NCBI RefSeq assembly: GCF_029892515.1
Contig: NZ_JARXVF010000002.1
Span: forward strand, 558,001 to 622,000
Length of the DNA: 64,000 nucleotides
Direction: 5' to 3'
From: Pseudaminobacter soli (ex Li et al. 2025)
Lineage (GTDB): Bacteria > Pseudomonadota > Alphaproteobacteria > Rhizobiales > Rhizobiaceae
Positions 45,222 through 53,269 of the stretch are shown in pieces. Below the pieces are notes generated by a model. That model was not told the DNA's origin. It searched no databases and saw nothing but the letters and a program-made list of their open reading frames with translations. The translations under genes were made by a program, and so were the position numbers. Within the stretch, counting starts at the first letter, position 1; each line of letters opens with the position of its first letter.

Positions 45222-45698
45222 ATGATAGGCGCGGATGTCGCTGCATTCATCGAAAGCCCGGTCATGATACTGGTGTCGACGCGCAACCACGCGCATCGGG
45301 CCTTCATTGCGCGCGGCTCAGGCGCCCGCTTCGACCGGCGACGCGGACACATTGACGTGCTTATGTGCCGGGGCCAGTGGTCCGATGTAGCTGGCAATGC
45401 GGCAAGGGGCGCTCCCATAGCGGTCACCGTCGTGCGTCCAAGCGACTATCGCGCCTTCCAGGTGAAAGGGGTGATCGAGGAGATCGCTTCGGCGTCCGAG
45501 GAGGAACAGCAGCGCGCGAGCGCCTATGTGGCGCGCATGTTGGAGATCTTGGCGGAGTTGGGTGTCACGAAGGTCCAGCTTTCGCACACGCTGACCGACA
45601 AGGACCTCGTCCGGATCAGTTTCCTGCCTACCGATCTGTTCGTGCAAACGCCCGGCCCGGATGCGGGTCAGCGTTTGGAGCAGGCGAGCCAACGATGA
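45222..45698 (+). CDS. Pyridoxamine 5'-phosphate oxidase-like FMN-binding protein
   Basis: 158 aa, split-barrel PNPOx-like fold (AAFIESPVMILVSTRNHAHR; IDVLMCRGQWSDVAGN; PIAVTVVRPSDYRAFQVKG; LFVQTPGP). Members bind FMN, F420 or haem; the cofactor cannot be assigned. ATG 45222 has TGGAG upstream; a GTG at 45201 is in frame. Its stop overlaps the next gene's start (ATGA, 45695-45698). With the following PNPOx-GAF fusion and the divergent hemerythrin it forms a compact redox-themed locus. Confidence 0.82.
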   Translation: MIGADVAAFIESPVMILVSTRNHAHRAFIARGSGARFDRRRGHIDVLMCRGQWSDVAGNAARGAPIAVTVVRPSDYRAFQVKGVIEEIASASEEEQQRASAYVARMLEILAELGVTKVQLSHTLTDKDLVRISFLPTDLFVQTPGPDAGQRLEQASQR

Positions 45699-47032
45699 TC
45701 CGGCTCAGCGATATTCGCGACAGTTTCGAGGGCGTCATTCCGTCGGTGATCGCGACCACGGACGCGGATGGCATACCCAACATCTCCTATCTCTCGCACG
45801 TCCACTACATCGACGAACGGCATGTCGCGCTGTCCAATCAGTTTTTCTCCAAAACCGCAGCCAATGTCCGCCATCGTGGTGTGGCGACGGTGATGGTGGT
45901 CGACGGGCGGACCGGGCAGCAGCATATTCTCGACCTGCGTTTCGTGAGGTCGGTCGGGGATGGGGAACTTTTCGAACGCGTGGCGTCGCATCTTGCCGTG
46001 ATGAGCGTTTCTCAGGGCATGGGCGACGTGATGAAGCTACGCAGCCTCGACATGTACGAAGTTGAGGACTGTCGGCCGATCATACCGGTCGAATCGCTCG
46101 CCGAGCCGGAAGAGACGGAGCGACCGCGCGATCGCCTCTACGCGGCAGGGCAGCTTTGTGCGGCCATCGCCCAACAGAGTGATGCAGAAGCCATGTTCGA
46201 TTGCGCGCTGGAGGGGCTGCAGGCGCGGTTCGGCTTCGCCAATGCGGTGGTGCTCGTGCCGGATGAGGAGGGCAGGAAGCTGAGCACGATCGCAAGCCGC
46301 GGCTATCCGGCCTTCGGGTTCGGCTCTGAGGCGACAGTGGGGGAGGGTACTATCGGCACGGCCGCAGCGATGCGTCGCCCGTTGCGTATCAGCGACATGC
46401 GGCGTGGTCAGCGATACGCTTCGGCAGTGCGCGCCGAGGTTATGCGTAGCGGGCCGGACCACATCCCGCTCCCGTCCCTTGCACAGCCGCGCAGCCAGAT
46501 GGCGGTGCCAATGTTGAGCCGGGGAAGATTGCTTGGCGTGCTGTTCGTTGAATCGGAAAAAAGCTACGCGTTCAGCCACCGCGACGAAGAGGCGCTGTCG
46601 CTTGTCGCCAGCCAACTCGCGACAAGCCTGTTGCTGGCGGAACGGGACAGGTCGGAAGGCTGGGCGGTGCCCGCCAGCCACCAGCCATTGCCGGCTCTGG
46701 CGGCGCGGTGCATTCGGGTGCGGTACTTTCCACTCGATGGCAGCATTTTCGTGGACGGCGAGTATGTCATCCGTGGCCTGCCCGGGCGGCTGCTGCATCA
46801 TTTCCTATCTGCCTTTTTCCAAACTGGGCGCACTGATTTTTTCAATCGCGAGATTCGTCGCGATGGCTCTCTTCAGCTGCCCGATTTCAAGGACAACCTG
46901 GAAACGCGCCTCATTCTCCTGCGTCGACGTCTGGAAGAGCGGGGCGGACCGATCCGGCTCTCAAGGCCAGAACGAGGACAAATCCGCCTAGAATGCGACG
47001 GCTTTCCGGAGATCGAGATCGCGACTGGCTAA
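45695..47032 (+). CDS. PNPOx-GAF-winged-helix-like fusion protein
   Basis: 445 aa in three parts. Residues 1-140: PNPOx-like split barrel (VIPSVIATTDADGIPNISYL; ALSNQFFSKTAANV). Residues about 150-315: GAF sensor domain (QSDAEAMFDCALEGLQARFG; VGEGTIGTAAAMRRPLRISD; PMLSRGRLLGVLFVESEK). Residues about 335-445: an OmpR-type winged-helix-like region (IFVDGEYVIRGLPGRLLHHF; TDFFNREIRRDGSLQLPDFK; NLETRLILLRRRLEE; RGQIRLEC). This order suggests a one-component redox- or ligand-sensing transcription factor, coupled to a second PNPOx protein. It probably acts on the divergent hemerythrin promoter (inference). The wHTH assignment is by pattern only and is the least sure part. Confidence 0.78.
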   Translation: MIRLSDIRDSFEGVIPSVIATTDADGIPNISYLSHVHYIDERHVALSNQFFSKTAANVRHRGVATVMVVDGRTGQQHILDLRFVRSVGDGELFERVASHLAVMSVSQGMGDVMKLRSLDMYEVEDCRPIIPVESLAEPEETERPRDRLYAAGQLCAAIAQQSDAEAMFDCALEGLQARFGFANAVVLVPDEEGRKLSTIASRGYPAFGFGSEATVGEGTIGTAAAMRRPLRISDMRRGQRYASAVRAEVMRSGPDHIPLPSLAQPRSQMAVPMLSRGRLLGVLFVESEKSYAFSHRDEEALSLVASQLATSLLLAERDRSEGWAVPASHQPLPALAARCIRVRYFPLDGSIFVDGEYVIRGLPGRLLHHFLSAFFQTGRTDFFNREIRRDGSLQLPDFKDNLETRLILLRRRLEERGGPIRLSRPERGQIRLECDGFPEIEIATG

Positions 47033-47044
47033 AACCCACCATTG

Positions 47045-47580
47045 CCTGCCGGCTTCGGAGGCGGGGTAGTACAGCAAGAAGTGGTTCATTCCAGATGCGC
47101 CGCGGATGGCAATCAGGGAGGTCCGGCGCACCCGCGACGAAAGCTACATCCAGCCTGTCGGCGCGAACGTGCATAATGATCTCGCGCGCCGTGCCCTCGA
47201 TGATCTCGATGGCACGGACGAATAGCCGCTACAGTATCGCACAAGCAGATCGTCAAGAAAGCTACCGGGGGTCAAGACATGGACGCCGGCGCGAATCCGC
47301 CCCTGACCGCCTCGCGCCAGCCGTCGTCACGGCATGTTCGAGCTTGCCAATGCCGGCGGCTACACCCTCGACAAAATGCCGGGCCGGCCCCGGTCGGGCC
47401 GCGCGCATGGCGTTCAAACAGGAGAATTCCAAGCTCACTCTCGAGCGCCTTGATCCGTGCGCTGACGCTCGACTGGCTGACGCCGAGCGCTGCGGCCGCA
47501 TGGCGAAAATTCAGATACTCGGCGACGGCCGACATCTGGATCAGCGATGCGAGGGGATGCGCGACCCGAGGAGCTGAGGC
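47045..47580 (-). pseudogene. Decayed LysR-family regulator
   Basis: LysR sequence appears in pieces in three frames. The HTH is intact (LASLIQMSAVAEYLNFRHAA, then LGVSQSSVSARIKALE), then a shift to HFVEGVAAGIGKLEHAVTTA, another to LARGGQGRIRAGVHVLTPGS and FLDDLLVRY, and another to EIIEGTAREIIMHVRADRLD, FVAGAPDLPDCH and RIWNEPLLAVLP. The last third of the effector domain is missing. At least three frameshifts and a truncation mark it as a dead gene. Its former target is unknown. Confidence 0.8.
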
Positions 47581-47595
47581 CTATTGCTGAAGGGG

Positions 47596-47766
47596 TCATC
47601 TTTTTCTCGTCGTCGACGCATCATCTTCCAAACCTTTCAGCGCCGGTTTCAATTCTCCACAGATATCACCCCACAGATTGCGGCTGCCTAACATGGACGA
47701 GACGAACCTTCGTCCAATCCATCCATCCAGATCGTCGAGTTTGATCCGGGGAAAATCGTCACGCAT
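47596..47766 (-). CDS. Small protein, last gene of the MucR tricistron
   Basis: 56 aa, MRDDFPRIKLDDLDGWIGRR, then FVSSMLGSRNLWGDICGELK and a basic tail (STTRKR). No family recognised. The ATG at 47766 overlaps the preceding stop by 8 nt (ATGCGTGA); in-frame ATG at 47778 is an alternative. The matching overlap on the other side of the operon supports it being real. No signal peptide or membrane helix. Confidence 0.5.
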   Translation of the reverse strand: MRDDFPRIKLDDLDGWIGRRFVSSMLGSRNLWGDICGELKPALKGLEDDASTTRKR

Positions 47767-48067
47767 GACACGCCTCATCCTCGTTTTCACATCCATCGCA
47801 AGTCACTCTACGCCGCCCTCCGCGCTCTCGGCCGTGATGGGATCCGCAAGACATGCAGGTCGACAACGACTGCGTGATAAAGCCCTGCAGCATTCTGTTC
47901 AGACGCTGCATCTGCGGCGGCGAGAGGCGGTCGTCATCACATCGCACGTGCAGCCAGCCGCGGTCGCCAGTCAGTTCGATGACGGCGACCCCGGGAAAAT
48001 CGCGCTCGACAGCGGTGCGCAGAGTGGAGACGAGAGTGAGCCAGCCGCTCGGAATTCTGTCAGTCAT
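47759..48067 (-). CDS. Small putative zinc-ribbon protein coupled to mucR
   Basis: 102 aa. An N-terminal segment (IPSGWLTLVSTLRTAVERDF; AVIELTGDRGWLHVRCDDDR) is followed by a helical stretch (PPQMQRLNRMLQGFITQSLS) and a Cys4 cluster (TCMSCGSHHGRERGGRR, then VTCDGCENEDE), typical of a zinc ribbon. No known function. The start overlaps the mucR stop by 8 nt (ATGACTGA), so it is coupled to MucR. It may modify or partner the regulator (inference). Confidence 0.65.
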   Translation of the reverse strand: MTDRIPSGWLTLVSTLRTAVERDFPGVAVIELTGDRGWLHVRCDDDRLSPPQMQRLNRMLQGFITQSLSTCMSCGSHHGRERGGRRRVTCDGCENEDEACHA

Positions 48068-48557
48068 CGGTCAGCTTTCCTCGGCGGCCGCGAGGGGATA
48101 ATTTGTTCCCTGGCTTTGTATCACTGTTCTTAGAGGGGGCAGGTTTACGACCTAAGCGCAATTGCTTGGCAAGCTGCGAACGCTTCGCCGAGTAGCTGGG
48201 CGCAACCATTGGGTAGTCTGCCGACAGACTCCATTTGGCGCGATATTGGTCCGGAGTCATATTGTGTTGGGTCATCAAGTGGCGCTTGAGCGACACAAAT
48301 TGCAGACCATCCTCGAGGCAAATGATATAGTCGTTGTGGACTGAACGTCTTGGGTCTACTGCGGGCTTTTGTGGCTTCCTTGGCGGTTCTTCTGGCACGC
48401 CGAGCTTCTCAAGCGCAGCATGCACACTGGCAATCAATTTGGCTAACTCACCAGCCGGCACAGCATTGCTAGAAACGTATGCCAATACAATTTGTGCCAT
48501 GAGGTCGATATTGTTATTGTCGTCTATGTAATATTGAAGTTCATCTTCGCTGTTCAT
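48060..48557 (-). CDS. MucR/Ros family zinc-finger transcriptional regulator
   Basis: 165 aa. The Ros/MucR core ICLEDGLQFVSLKRHLMTQH and NMTPDQYRAKWSLSADYPMV is present, followed by APSYSAKRSQLAKQLRLGRK. The second Cys of the Ros finger is Asp here (CLED), as in several MucR/Ml proteins. The N-terminal 60 residues form the oligomerisation region (DLMAQIVLAYVSSNAVPAGE). MucR proteins are H-NS-like silencers of exopolysaccharide, motility and virulence genes in rhizobia. ATG 48557 (AGGATC upstream) is preferred over a TTG at 48563. This copy is probably accessory, given its decayed neighbours. Confidence 0.92.
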   Translation of the reverse strand: MNSEDELQYYIDDNNNIDLMAQIVLAYVSSNAVPAGELAKLIASVHAALEKLGVPEEPPRKPQKPAVDPRRSVHNDYIICLEDGLQFVSLKRHLMTQHNMTPDQYRAKWSLSADYPMVAPSYSAKRSQLAKQLRLGRKPAPSKNSDTKPGNKLSPRGRRGKLTDD

Positions 48558-48650
48558 CAACAAGATCCTAAGATGCTCTCTCTATTCTGCGTGAAGGTAA
48601 GTCCCTTGTTTAACGACTGGAGCAGGAGGAGAGCAGGTCTCGGTTCGTCA

Positions 48651-48740
48651 GCAGCAGCCATTGACCGGCATCTTTACGCCCAGCGGCATGTCATCGAACG
48701 CTGCTTCCCTAGGCTCGAGCAGTTCCTCGTGCGCATCTAT
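48651..48740 (+). pseudogene. Fragment of an IS5-family transposase
   Basis: The frame reads AAAIDRHLYAQRHVIERCFP, then RLEQF. This matches the conserved end of IS5-family DDE transposases (Y-x-x-R-x-x-(I/V)-E-R-x-F-x-x-L-K-x-F), which carries the catalytic Glu. The rest of the gene and the terminal repeats are gone. Confidence 0.65.
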
Positions 48741-48980
48741 GGTATTTCTGCAATAGTACCCGGTAGGGGAACCTGAAGTTGTTTGGAATGACCCGGTAGC
48801 GTGAGAGCACGACGGCACTCTACTGTCCGCAAGGGATAATCAGGTCGGCAGGTTTACGAGTTAGGAACAATGAAGCGACCTAGAATGCTATCCTGATCCC
48901 TGTGTTTGCCGCAAAATTTCTGGGTAAATGTTCCCCAATCCGCTGTCGATCAACACGTTTCCCCGCCCCGCCATAAGTGA

Positions 48981-49019
48981 CGCGTGCCCCTTCCGTCTCT
49001 GATCAGGAAGGGGCACGCG
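48981..49019. other. Perfect 14-bp inverted repeat
   Basis: CGCGTGCCCCTTCC (48981-48994) and GGAAGGGGCACGCG (49006-49019) pair perfectly around an 11-nt loop. It is not followed by a T-tract on either strand and is over 200 bp from any gene end, so it is not an obvious terminator. Confidence 0.6.
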
Positions 49020-49251
49020 CCCACGCGCATCCGGTCCACTTGGGTTGCATTAGTGGCCAGTCGCGCGTCCCCCAATCGCGTGTTCGTGGTTACCTTGATC
49101 AAAATCAATGCGATCCAACACGCACTGATGTGAATACTGACGCGCGCCGAATGTGTCCTGAGAACGCAATGAAAATATTCTGAAATTTTTCTGAGAATTG
49201 TCCCCTGACTATGGGAGTTCGCGTTTTTACAGGAAAGATGGCGTAAGAAGA

Positions 49252-50982
49252 ATGAGTTTGGCGCATCTCGGGAAAGGAGCCTTGGCGTTGCGCTTTGCTG
49301 GATTTGAACTCGATCAGCAACGTGCGGAATTGCGCAGCCCGAATGGCGGCGCGATCCGGCTGCGGCCAAAGACCTTCGATCTGCTGCAGGTGCTTGCGAG
49401 CCACCCAGGACGAGTGCTCAGCAAGAACGAGCTGATGGCGATGGTGTGGCCGAACGTACATGTCGGCGAGGACAACCTGTTCCAATGTATCCGCGAGATT
49501 CGTACCGCTCTTGGTGATGACAAGCGCCAGCTGATCAGGGTTGTTTCCGGCCGCGGCTACGTGTTCGAAGCCGAGAGATTGGATGAGACGGACTCGGCCA
49601 CGCGGAAAGATGTTGCTGCCAGACCGCCTGCGAGCACAGGGGTATGTCCGGCACCTGCGCCGGCACCAGGAAGCAGCCCTGCAAATAATCGTCTGGGCAT
49701 TTTCGTGCGACGCCACATCGCGGCCATAGCCGTAACGCTGGTTGCTCTGGCAGGGATAGCGATCATAGCAGCTACATTCTTCTCGCGCACCATGCCAACG
49801 CCCCCACTAACGGTCGTGGCCGTGATGCCTATAAAATCCCTGGGCGAAGACCCCTTGCCCGCTCAGATGGCGGCAACCGTCACCAGCCAGCTCGTCGACG
49901 GGCTGACAAAAATCGGGACCATCCGTGTGATGTTCCCCGCATCGCCTGCTCAGGCGGCCGACTTCGTGGTGAGTGGTGAACTGGAGAAGACGCCGCAAGC
50001 ATGGAATTTGCAAGCCCACATGAGCGAAGCGGCAACCGGCATTGTCAGGTGGGCCGTATCGCGTTCGATCGACCTGACCGAGACAGATGTGCAACTCCAG
50101 CAGACCCGACTGACCGCAGGCATAGGCCATGAACTGGCCCTGCGCATCAATGCTCTTGAGAGCGCCGGCACGCGCGCAATTGATAACTTCTCGCTGGCCG
50201 CCAACGCGCAGGTTGCAATAGAGCAGGCCACAGCCTCGATCAACCGGACAACGCCCGAACGTTTTCGCGAGGCGCAGGTGATGCTTGAAAAAGCCCTCGC
50301 CACCGATCCCGGCAATATCGATCTGCAAGTTGAACTCGCGGCCTTTCGACTGCGCTGGATTGAGATAGCTGGGGCTCCCCCGGATGCTTCCGATGCGGTC
50401 GTCGTGGCAGATGCCAGCGCAGCGCTTGAGAGCGCGCTGCGGGCAAAACCCAATTTTATCCCGGCGCTCGAAGCCTATTGTCGGCTTCTGTCGACCACCA
50501 ATCAGTTTATTGAAAGCTTGTTGGTTTGCGGCAAGGCGCTCAGTCAGGATCCATGGGATGGAGTCGCGCTTAACCTAGTTGGAATCTCGCAAGTTCACCT
50601 TGGACGCTTCGATGATGCGCTTGCGACATTCACGCGGGCAGATCAGTTCGATACGCCGCGTGCGACCGGTTGGAGATGGACGATCGGAGCAGGCTGGACC
50701 TGTCTGCTTATGGGCCGTGCCGAAGACGCCTTGGTGTGGCTGCAACGCTCCATCGCGATCAACCCTCCAAGTGGGCGAGCGCATATGCTGCTCGCCGCCG
50801 CCTATCAGCAATTGGGGCGAACCGACGAGGCCAGGGCCGCCATGACGAAAGGGCTGGAACTGAGACCGGGCGCGACCGCGCGGAACATCCTGCCACCCAT
50901 CAGGAGTGACAACTCCGACTATCTCAGGGCTTCCGAACGGCTGACGATGCTTATGGTCGCGGCCGGATTGCCTGAAAACTGA
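49252..50982 (+). CDS. CadC/ToxR-like membrane regulator with TPR C terminus
   Basis: 576 aa. The OmpR-type winged helix at residues about 10-105 (LRPKTFDLLQVLASHPGRVL, LMAMVWPNVHVGEDNLFQCI, VVSGRGYVFEAE) is followed by a Pro/Ala linker, one membrane helix (HIAAIAVTLVALAGIAIIAA) and a periplasmic part of about 380 residues with TPRs (FREAQVMLEKALATDPGNID; GRFDDALATFTRADQFD; GRAEDALVWLQRSIAINPPS; GRTDEARAAMTKGLELRPGA). This is the layout of HilA/CadC-type one-component regulators with adenylate-cyclase-associated TPRs. The target is unknown; the 688-bp upstream region is a candidate. Confidence 0.9.
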   Translation: MSLAHLGKGALALRFAGFELDQQRAELRSPNGGAIRLRPKTFDLLQVLASHPGRVLSKNELMAMVWPNVHVGEDNLFQCIREIRTALGDDKRQLIRVVSGRGYVFEAERLDETDSATRKDVAARPPASTGVCPAPAPAPGSSPANNRLGIFVRRHIAAIAVTLVALAGIAIIAATFFSRTMPTPPLTVVAVMPIKSLGEDPLPAQMAATVTSQLVDGLTKIGTIRVMFPASPAQAADFVVSGELEKTPQAWNLQAHMSEAATGIVRWAVSRSIDLTETDVQLQQTRLTAGIGHELALRINALESAGTRAIDNFSLAANAQVAIEQATASINRTTPERFREAQVMLEKALATDPGNIDLQVELAAFRLRWIEIAGAPPDASDAVVVADASAALESALRAKPNFIPALEAYCRLLSTTNQFIESLLVCGKALSQDPWDGVALNLVGISQVHLGRFDDALATFTRADQFDTPRATGWRWTIGAGWTCLLMGRAEDALVWLQRSIAINPPSGRAHMLLAAAYQQLGRTDEARAAMTKGLELRPGATARNILPPIRSDNSDYLRASERLTMLMVAAGLPEN

Positions 50983-51011
50983 ACCAACGCAGCACGGTTG
51001 ATAGCTTTTCT

Positions 51012-51040
51012 GTGGTTGACCGTGTTGTCACGGTAACCAC
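51012..51040 (+). terminator. Hairpin after the CadC-like gene
   Basis: GTGGTTGACCGTG and CACGGTAACCAC pair over 12 bp with one bulged G and a TTGT loop, 30 bp after the stop. No T-tract follows. Confidence 0.5.
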
Positions 51041-51143
51041 CTGTTCGGTCCCGTTGCGATAGACGCACGCGCATGAACACCTCGCCCACCCGGGCAAGTA
51101 CGCGTCCGTCTACACCGCTTCATGAGCTGCGGGTCAGAATTCG

Positions 51144-51737
51144 TTAGTCGGGAGATCCCTTCAGGTCTAGCGACGGCAATCCATGCGCGCGCAAGACCCA
51201 CCGTCGACCGTCGCAGCGCAGATCGGTGATGGAGAGCGGCGTCGTATCGATCCTCCAGTATGCCGTCAGCGGCGCTGCAAGAACGTTGAGGATGGCGGCC
51301 CGAACCACAGCGGGATGCGTGACCGCGATCACGTGCCCGGATTCCGCGCGCATCTCGTCGAGGAAAGCACCCGTCCTCTCCGCGACGCCAGCGATCGATT
51401 CACCCCCTGCGGGGGCATAGTTCGGATCGGTCAGCCATGCAGCGAGCGCCTCGGGTTCGTCCTTCTCGATCTCGGCAAGTGTCTTGCCTGCCCAGATGCC
51501 ATAGTCCTGGTCCCGCAGGTCTTCATGTATCGTCGCAGCGAGCCCGAGGATCTCGGCGGTCTGACGCGCTCTCAAGGCGTGGCTGCAAAGCGATCGGTCG
51601 GGTTCCGCCAGATCATGCCTGAGCGCATGCGCCAATCTTTTGGAACGCTCTTCGAGCCCTTCGTCGCTCGGAAATCCGTGCTTGCGCGTGCCCTGAGTGA
51701 TCCCGCTGCAGATCAGCGTCAGCCTCATCGCTCTCAT
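51144..51737 (-). CDS. Histidine-phosphatase-fold protein lacking the catalytic His
   Basis: 197 aa, phosphoglycerate-mutase-like fold: SHALRARQTAEILG, DYGIWAGKTLAEIEKDEPEA, GGESIAGVAERTGAFLDEM and the second conserved His in HVIAVTHPAVVRAAI. The N-terminal RHG motif that carries the phosphorylated His is replaced: the strand reads MRLTLICSGITQGTRKHG, with Ser where His is expected. GGGGGA eight bases before ATG 51737 fixes the start. It may be an inactive relative or have an altered mechanism. It lies downstream of nrdAB on the same strand, with about 95 bp between. Confidence 0.8.
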   Translation of the reverse strand: MRAMRLTLICSGITQGTRKHGFPSDEGLEERSKRLAHALRHDLAEPDRSLCSHALRARQTAEILGLAATIHEDLRDQDYGIWAGKTLAEIEKDEPEALAAWLTDPNYAPAGGESIAGVAERTGAFLDEMRAESGHVIAVTHPAVVRAAILNVLAAPLTAYWRIDTTPLSITDLRCDGRRWVLRAHGLPSLDLKGSPD

Positions 51738-51876
51738 GTCTGACGTCCCCCTTGTGCTTTGCCGGCCAGTTGCGGGTGCCCTGTTGTCTAGCTGTGTCTC
51801 GCTGACAGGAATAGGCCGCCGCACTACGGTTTTTAGCGGGATCGGGCGGTGATGCCGATGATGAGCACCTTTCGCT

Positions 51877-52125
51877 TCATTGGAGCCTCCTCGGACCCGA
51901 AGCTGCCTTCAACACGAGGCTGAACTCGACGAACAACTCTTTCAACCGACGAGGGCCCTGATGCTCTCCCCGATATCCGTCCAACCGGCGAATTTCGGTG
52001 TTGGCGGCATCCATGAGATTGGTGCCGTCGGGCTGTGCGACAAGCCAGGACAGGAACACCTCTTCCGGCTGAGGAAGAGGGGAGGGGCACCGCGCCGCGC
52101 GCTGACGTTCGACGCTCAGTCCCAT
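51877..52125 (-). CDS. Small protein coupled to nrdB
   Basis: 82 aa: [40 protein letters not shown], and [12 protein letters not shown] near the end. The ATG lies inside the last codons of nrdB (10-nt overlap) and has no ribosome binding site of its own, so translation would depend on nrdB. Amphipathic helices are likely; no family recognised. Its stop overlaps another ATG that opens only 15 codons (to 51833). It could be a regulator or partner of the reductase, or a non-functional overlap. Confidence 0.5.
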   Translation of the reverse strand: MGLSVERQRAARCPSPLPQPEEVFLSWLVAQPDGTNLMDAANTEIRRLDGYRGEHQGPRRLKELFVEFSLVLKAASGPRRLQ

Positions 52126-53246
52126 GCCAGTGCACCACCGTTCTGGTATTCGATGACCCGGGTCTCGAAGAAGTTCTTCTCCTTCTTGAGGTCCATCGCC
52201 TCGGACATCCAGGGAAAAGGATTCTCGGCTTCGGCGAAAACCGGCGTGAGACCCAGCTGCGCACAGCGGCGGTTGGCGATGAAGTGCATGTACTGCTCGC
52301 ACAGCGCCGCATTGAGGCCGAGGAAGCCGCGCGGCATCGTATCCCGGCCGTAGGCGGCCTCCAGTTCAGCCGCATTCGCGATCATGCCACGCACCTCGTC
52401 CTGGAACGCGCCGGTCCAGAGGTGCGGGTTTTCCAACTTGATCTGGTTGATGACGTCGATGCCGAAGTTCAGGTGGATCGACTCGTCGCGCAATATGTAC
52501 TGGTACTGCTCGGCAATCCCGACCATCTTGTTACGGCGGCCGAGCGACAGGATCTGCGCAAAGCCGGTGTAGAACCACATGCCCTCAAAGATGACGTAGA
52601 AGGCGACAAGGTCGCGTAGGAAAGCTTGGTCGGCCTCCGGCGTGCCGGTGCGGAAGTCGGGATTGTCGAGGTTTTGCGTGTGCTTCAGCGCCCAGGCTGC
52701 CTTGTCGGTGATCGACGGCACCTCGCGATACATGTTGAACAGCTCACCCTCGTCCAGCGCCAGGCTTTCCACGATGTACTGGAAGGTGTGCGTATGGATC
52801 GCTTCCTCGAAGGCTTGGCGCAGCAGATACTGGCGGCATTCGGGGTTGGTCAGGTGGCGGTAGATGGCGAGCACTATATTGTTCGCCACCAGGCTTTCCG
52901 AGGCGGCGAAGAAGCCGAGATTGCGCTTGATCATGCGGCGTTCGTCTTCGGTCAGCCCATCCTTGGACTTCCACAGCGCGATATCTGCCTGCATGGAGAC
53001 TTCGGTCGGCATCCAGTGGTTGTTGCAGCCGGAAAGGTACTTTTCCCAGGCCCAGCGGTACTTGAGCGGCAGCAGCTGGTTAACGTCTGCGCGCGCATTG
53101 ATCATGCGCTTGTCGTCGACGGAGACACGCGCGCCGCCGCGTTCGATCTCGCCGAGGCCGGTGGCGTCGGCGGCGGGAGCCGCCGCGCCGTGGGTGGGAT
53201 TAAGCGCAATTGCGGGAGTGGTTTTCGGTTCGGACCAGTCGAGCAT
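52116..53246 (-). CDS. nrdB: Ribonucleotide reductase class Ia, subunit beta
   Basis: 376 aa ferritin-like R2 protein. Di-iron ligands lie in the helices containing [20 protein letters not shown] and [33 protein letters not shown] lies between. It provides the tyrosyl radical to NrdA for making deoxyribonucleotides. AAGGAGG upstream of ATG 53246 sets the start; the long upstream extension in frame overlaps nrdA and is rejected. It is 23 bp after nrdA and shares its cobalamin-riboswitch leader. Confidence 0.96.
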   Translation of the reverse strand: MLDWSEPKTTPAIALNPTHGAAAPAADATGLGEIERGGARVSVDDKRMINARADVNQLLPLKYRWAWEKYLSGCNNHWMPTEVSMQADIALWKSKDGLTEDERRMIKRNLGFFAASESLVANNIVLAIYRHLTNPECRQYLLRQAFEEAIHTHTFQYIVESLALDEGELFNMYREVPSITDKAAWALKHTQNLDNPDFRTGTPEADQAFLRDLVAFYVIFEGMWFYTGFAQILSLGRRNKMVGIAEQYQYILRDESIHLNFGIDVINQIKLENPHLWTGAFQDEVRGMIANAAELEAAYGRDTMPRGFLGLNAALCEQYMHFIANRRCAQLGLTPVFAEAENPFPWMSEAMDLKKEKNFFETRVIEYQNGGALAWD

Positions 53247-53269
53247 GTTTTTGCCTCCTTCTTCTCTAC

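Larger units (their letters stand above)
48564..49251. other. Gene-poor stretch between mucR and the CadC-like gene
   Basis: 688 bp with no intact gene. It contains a scrap of transposase (48651-48740), a perfect 14-bp inverted repeat (48981-49019) and an AT-rich promoter-like zone near 49160-49250. GGCAGGTTTACG (from 48849) repeats 12 bases found inside mucR (from 48139), possibly by chance. Confidence 0.6.
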
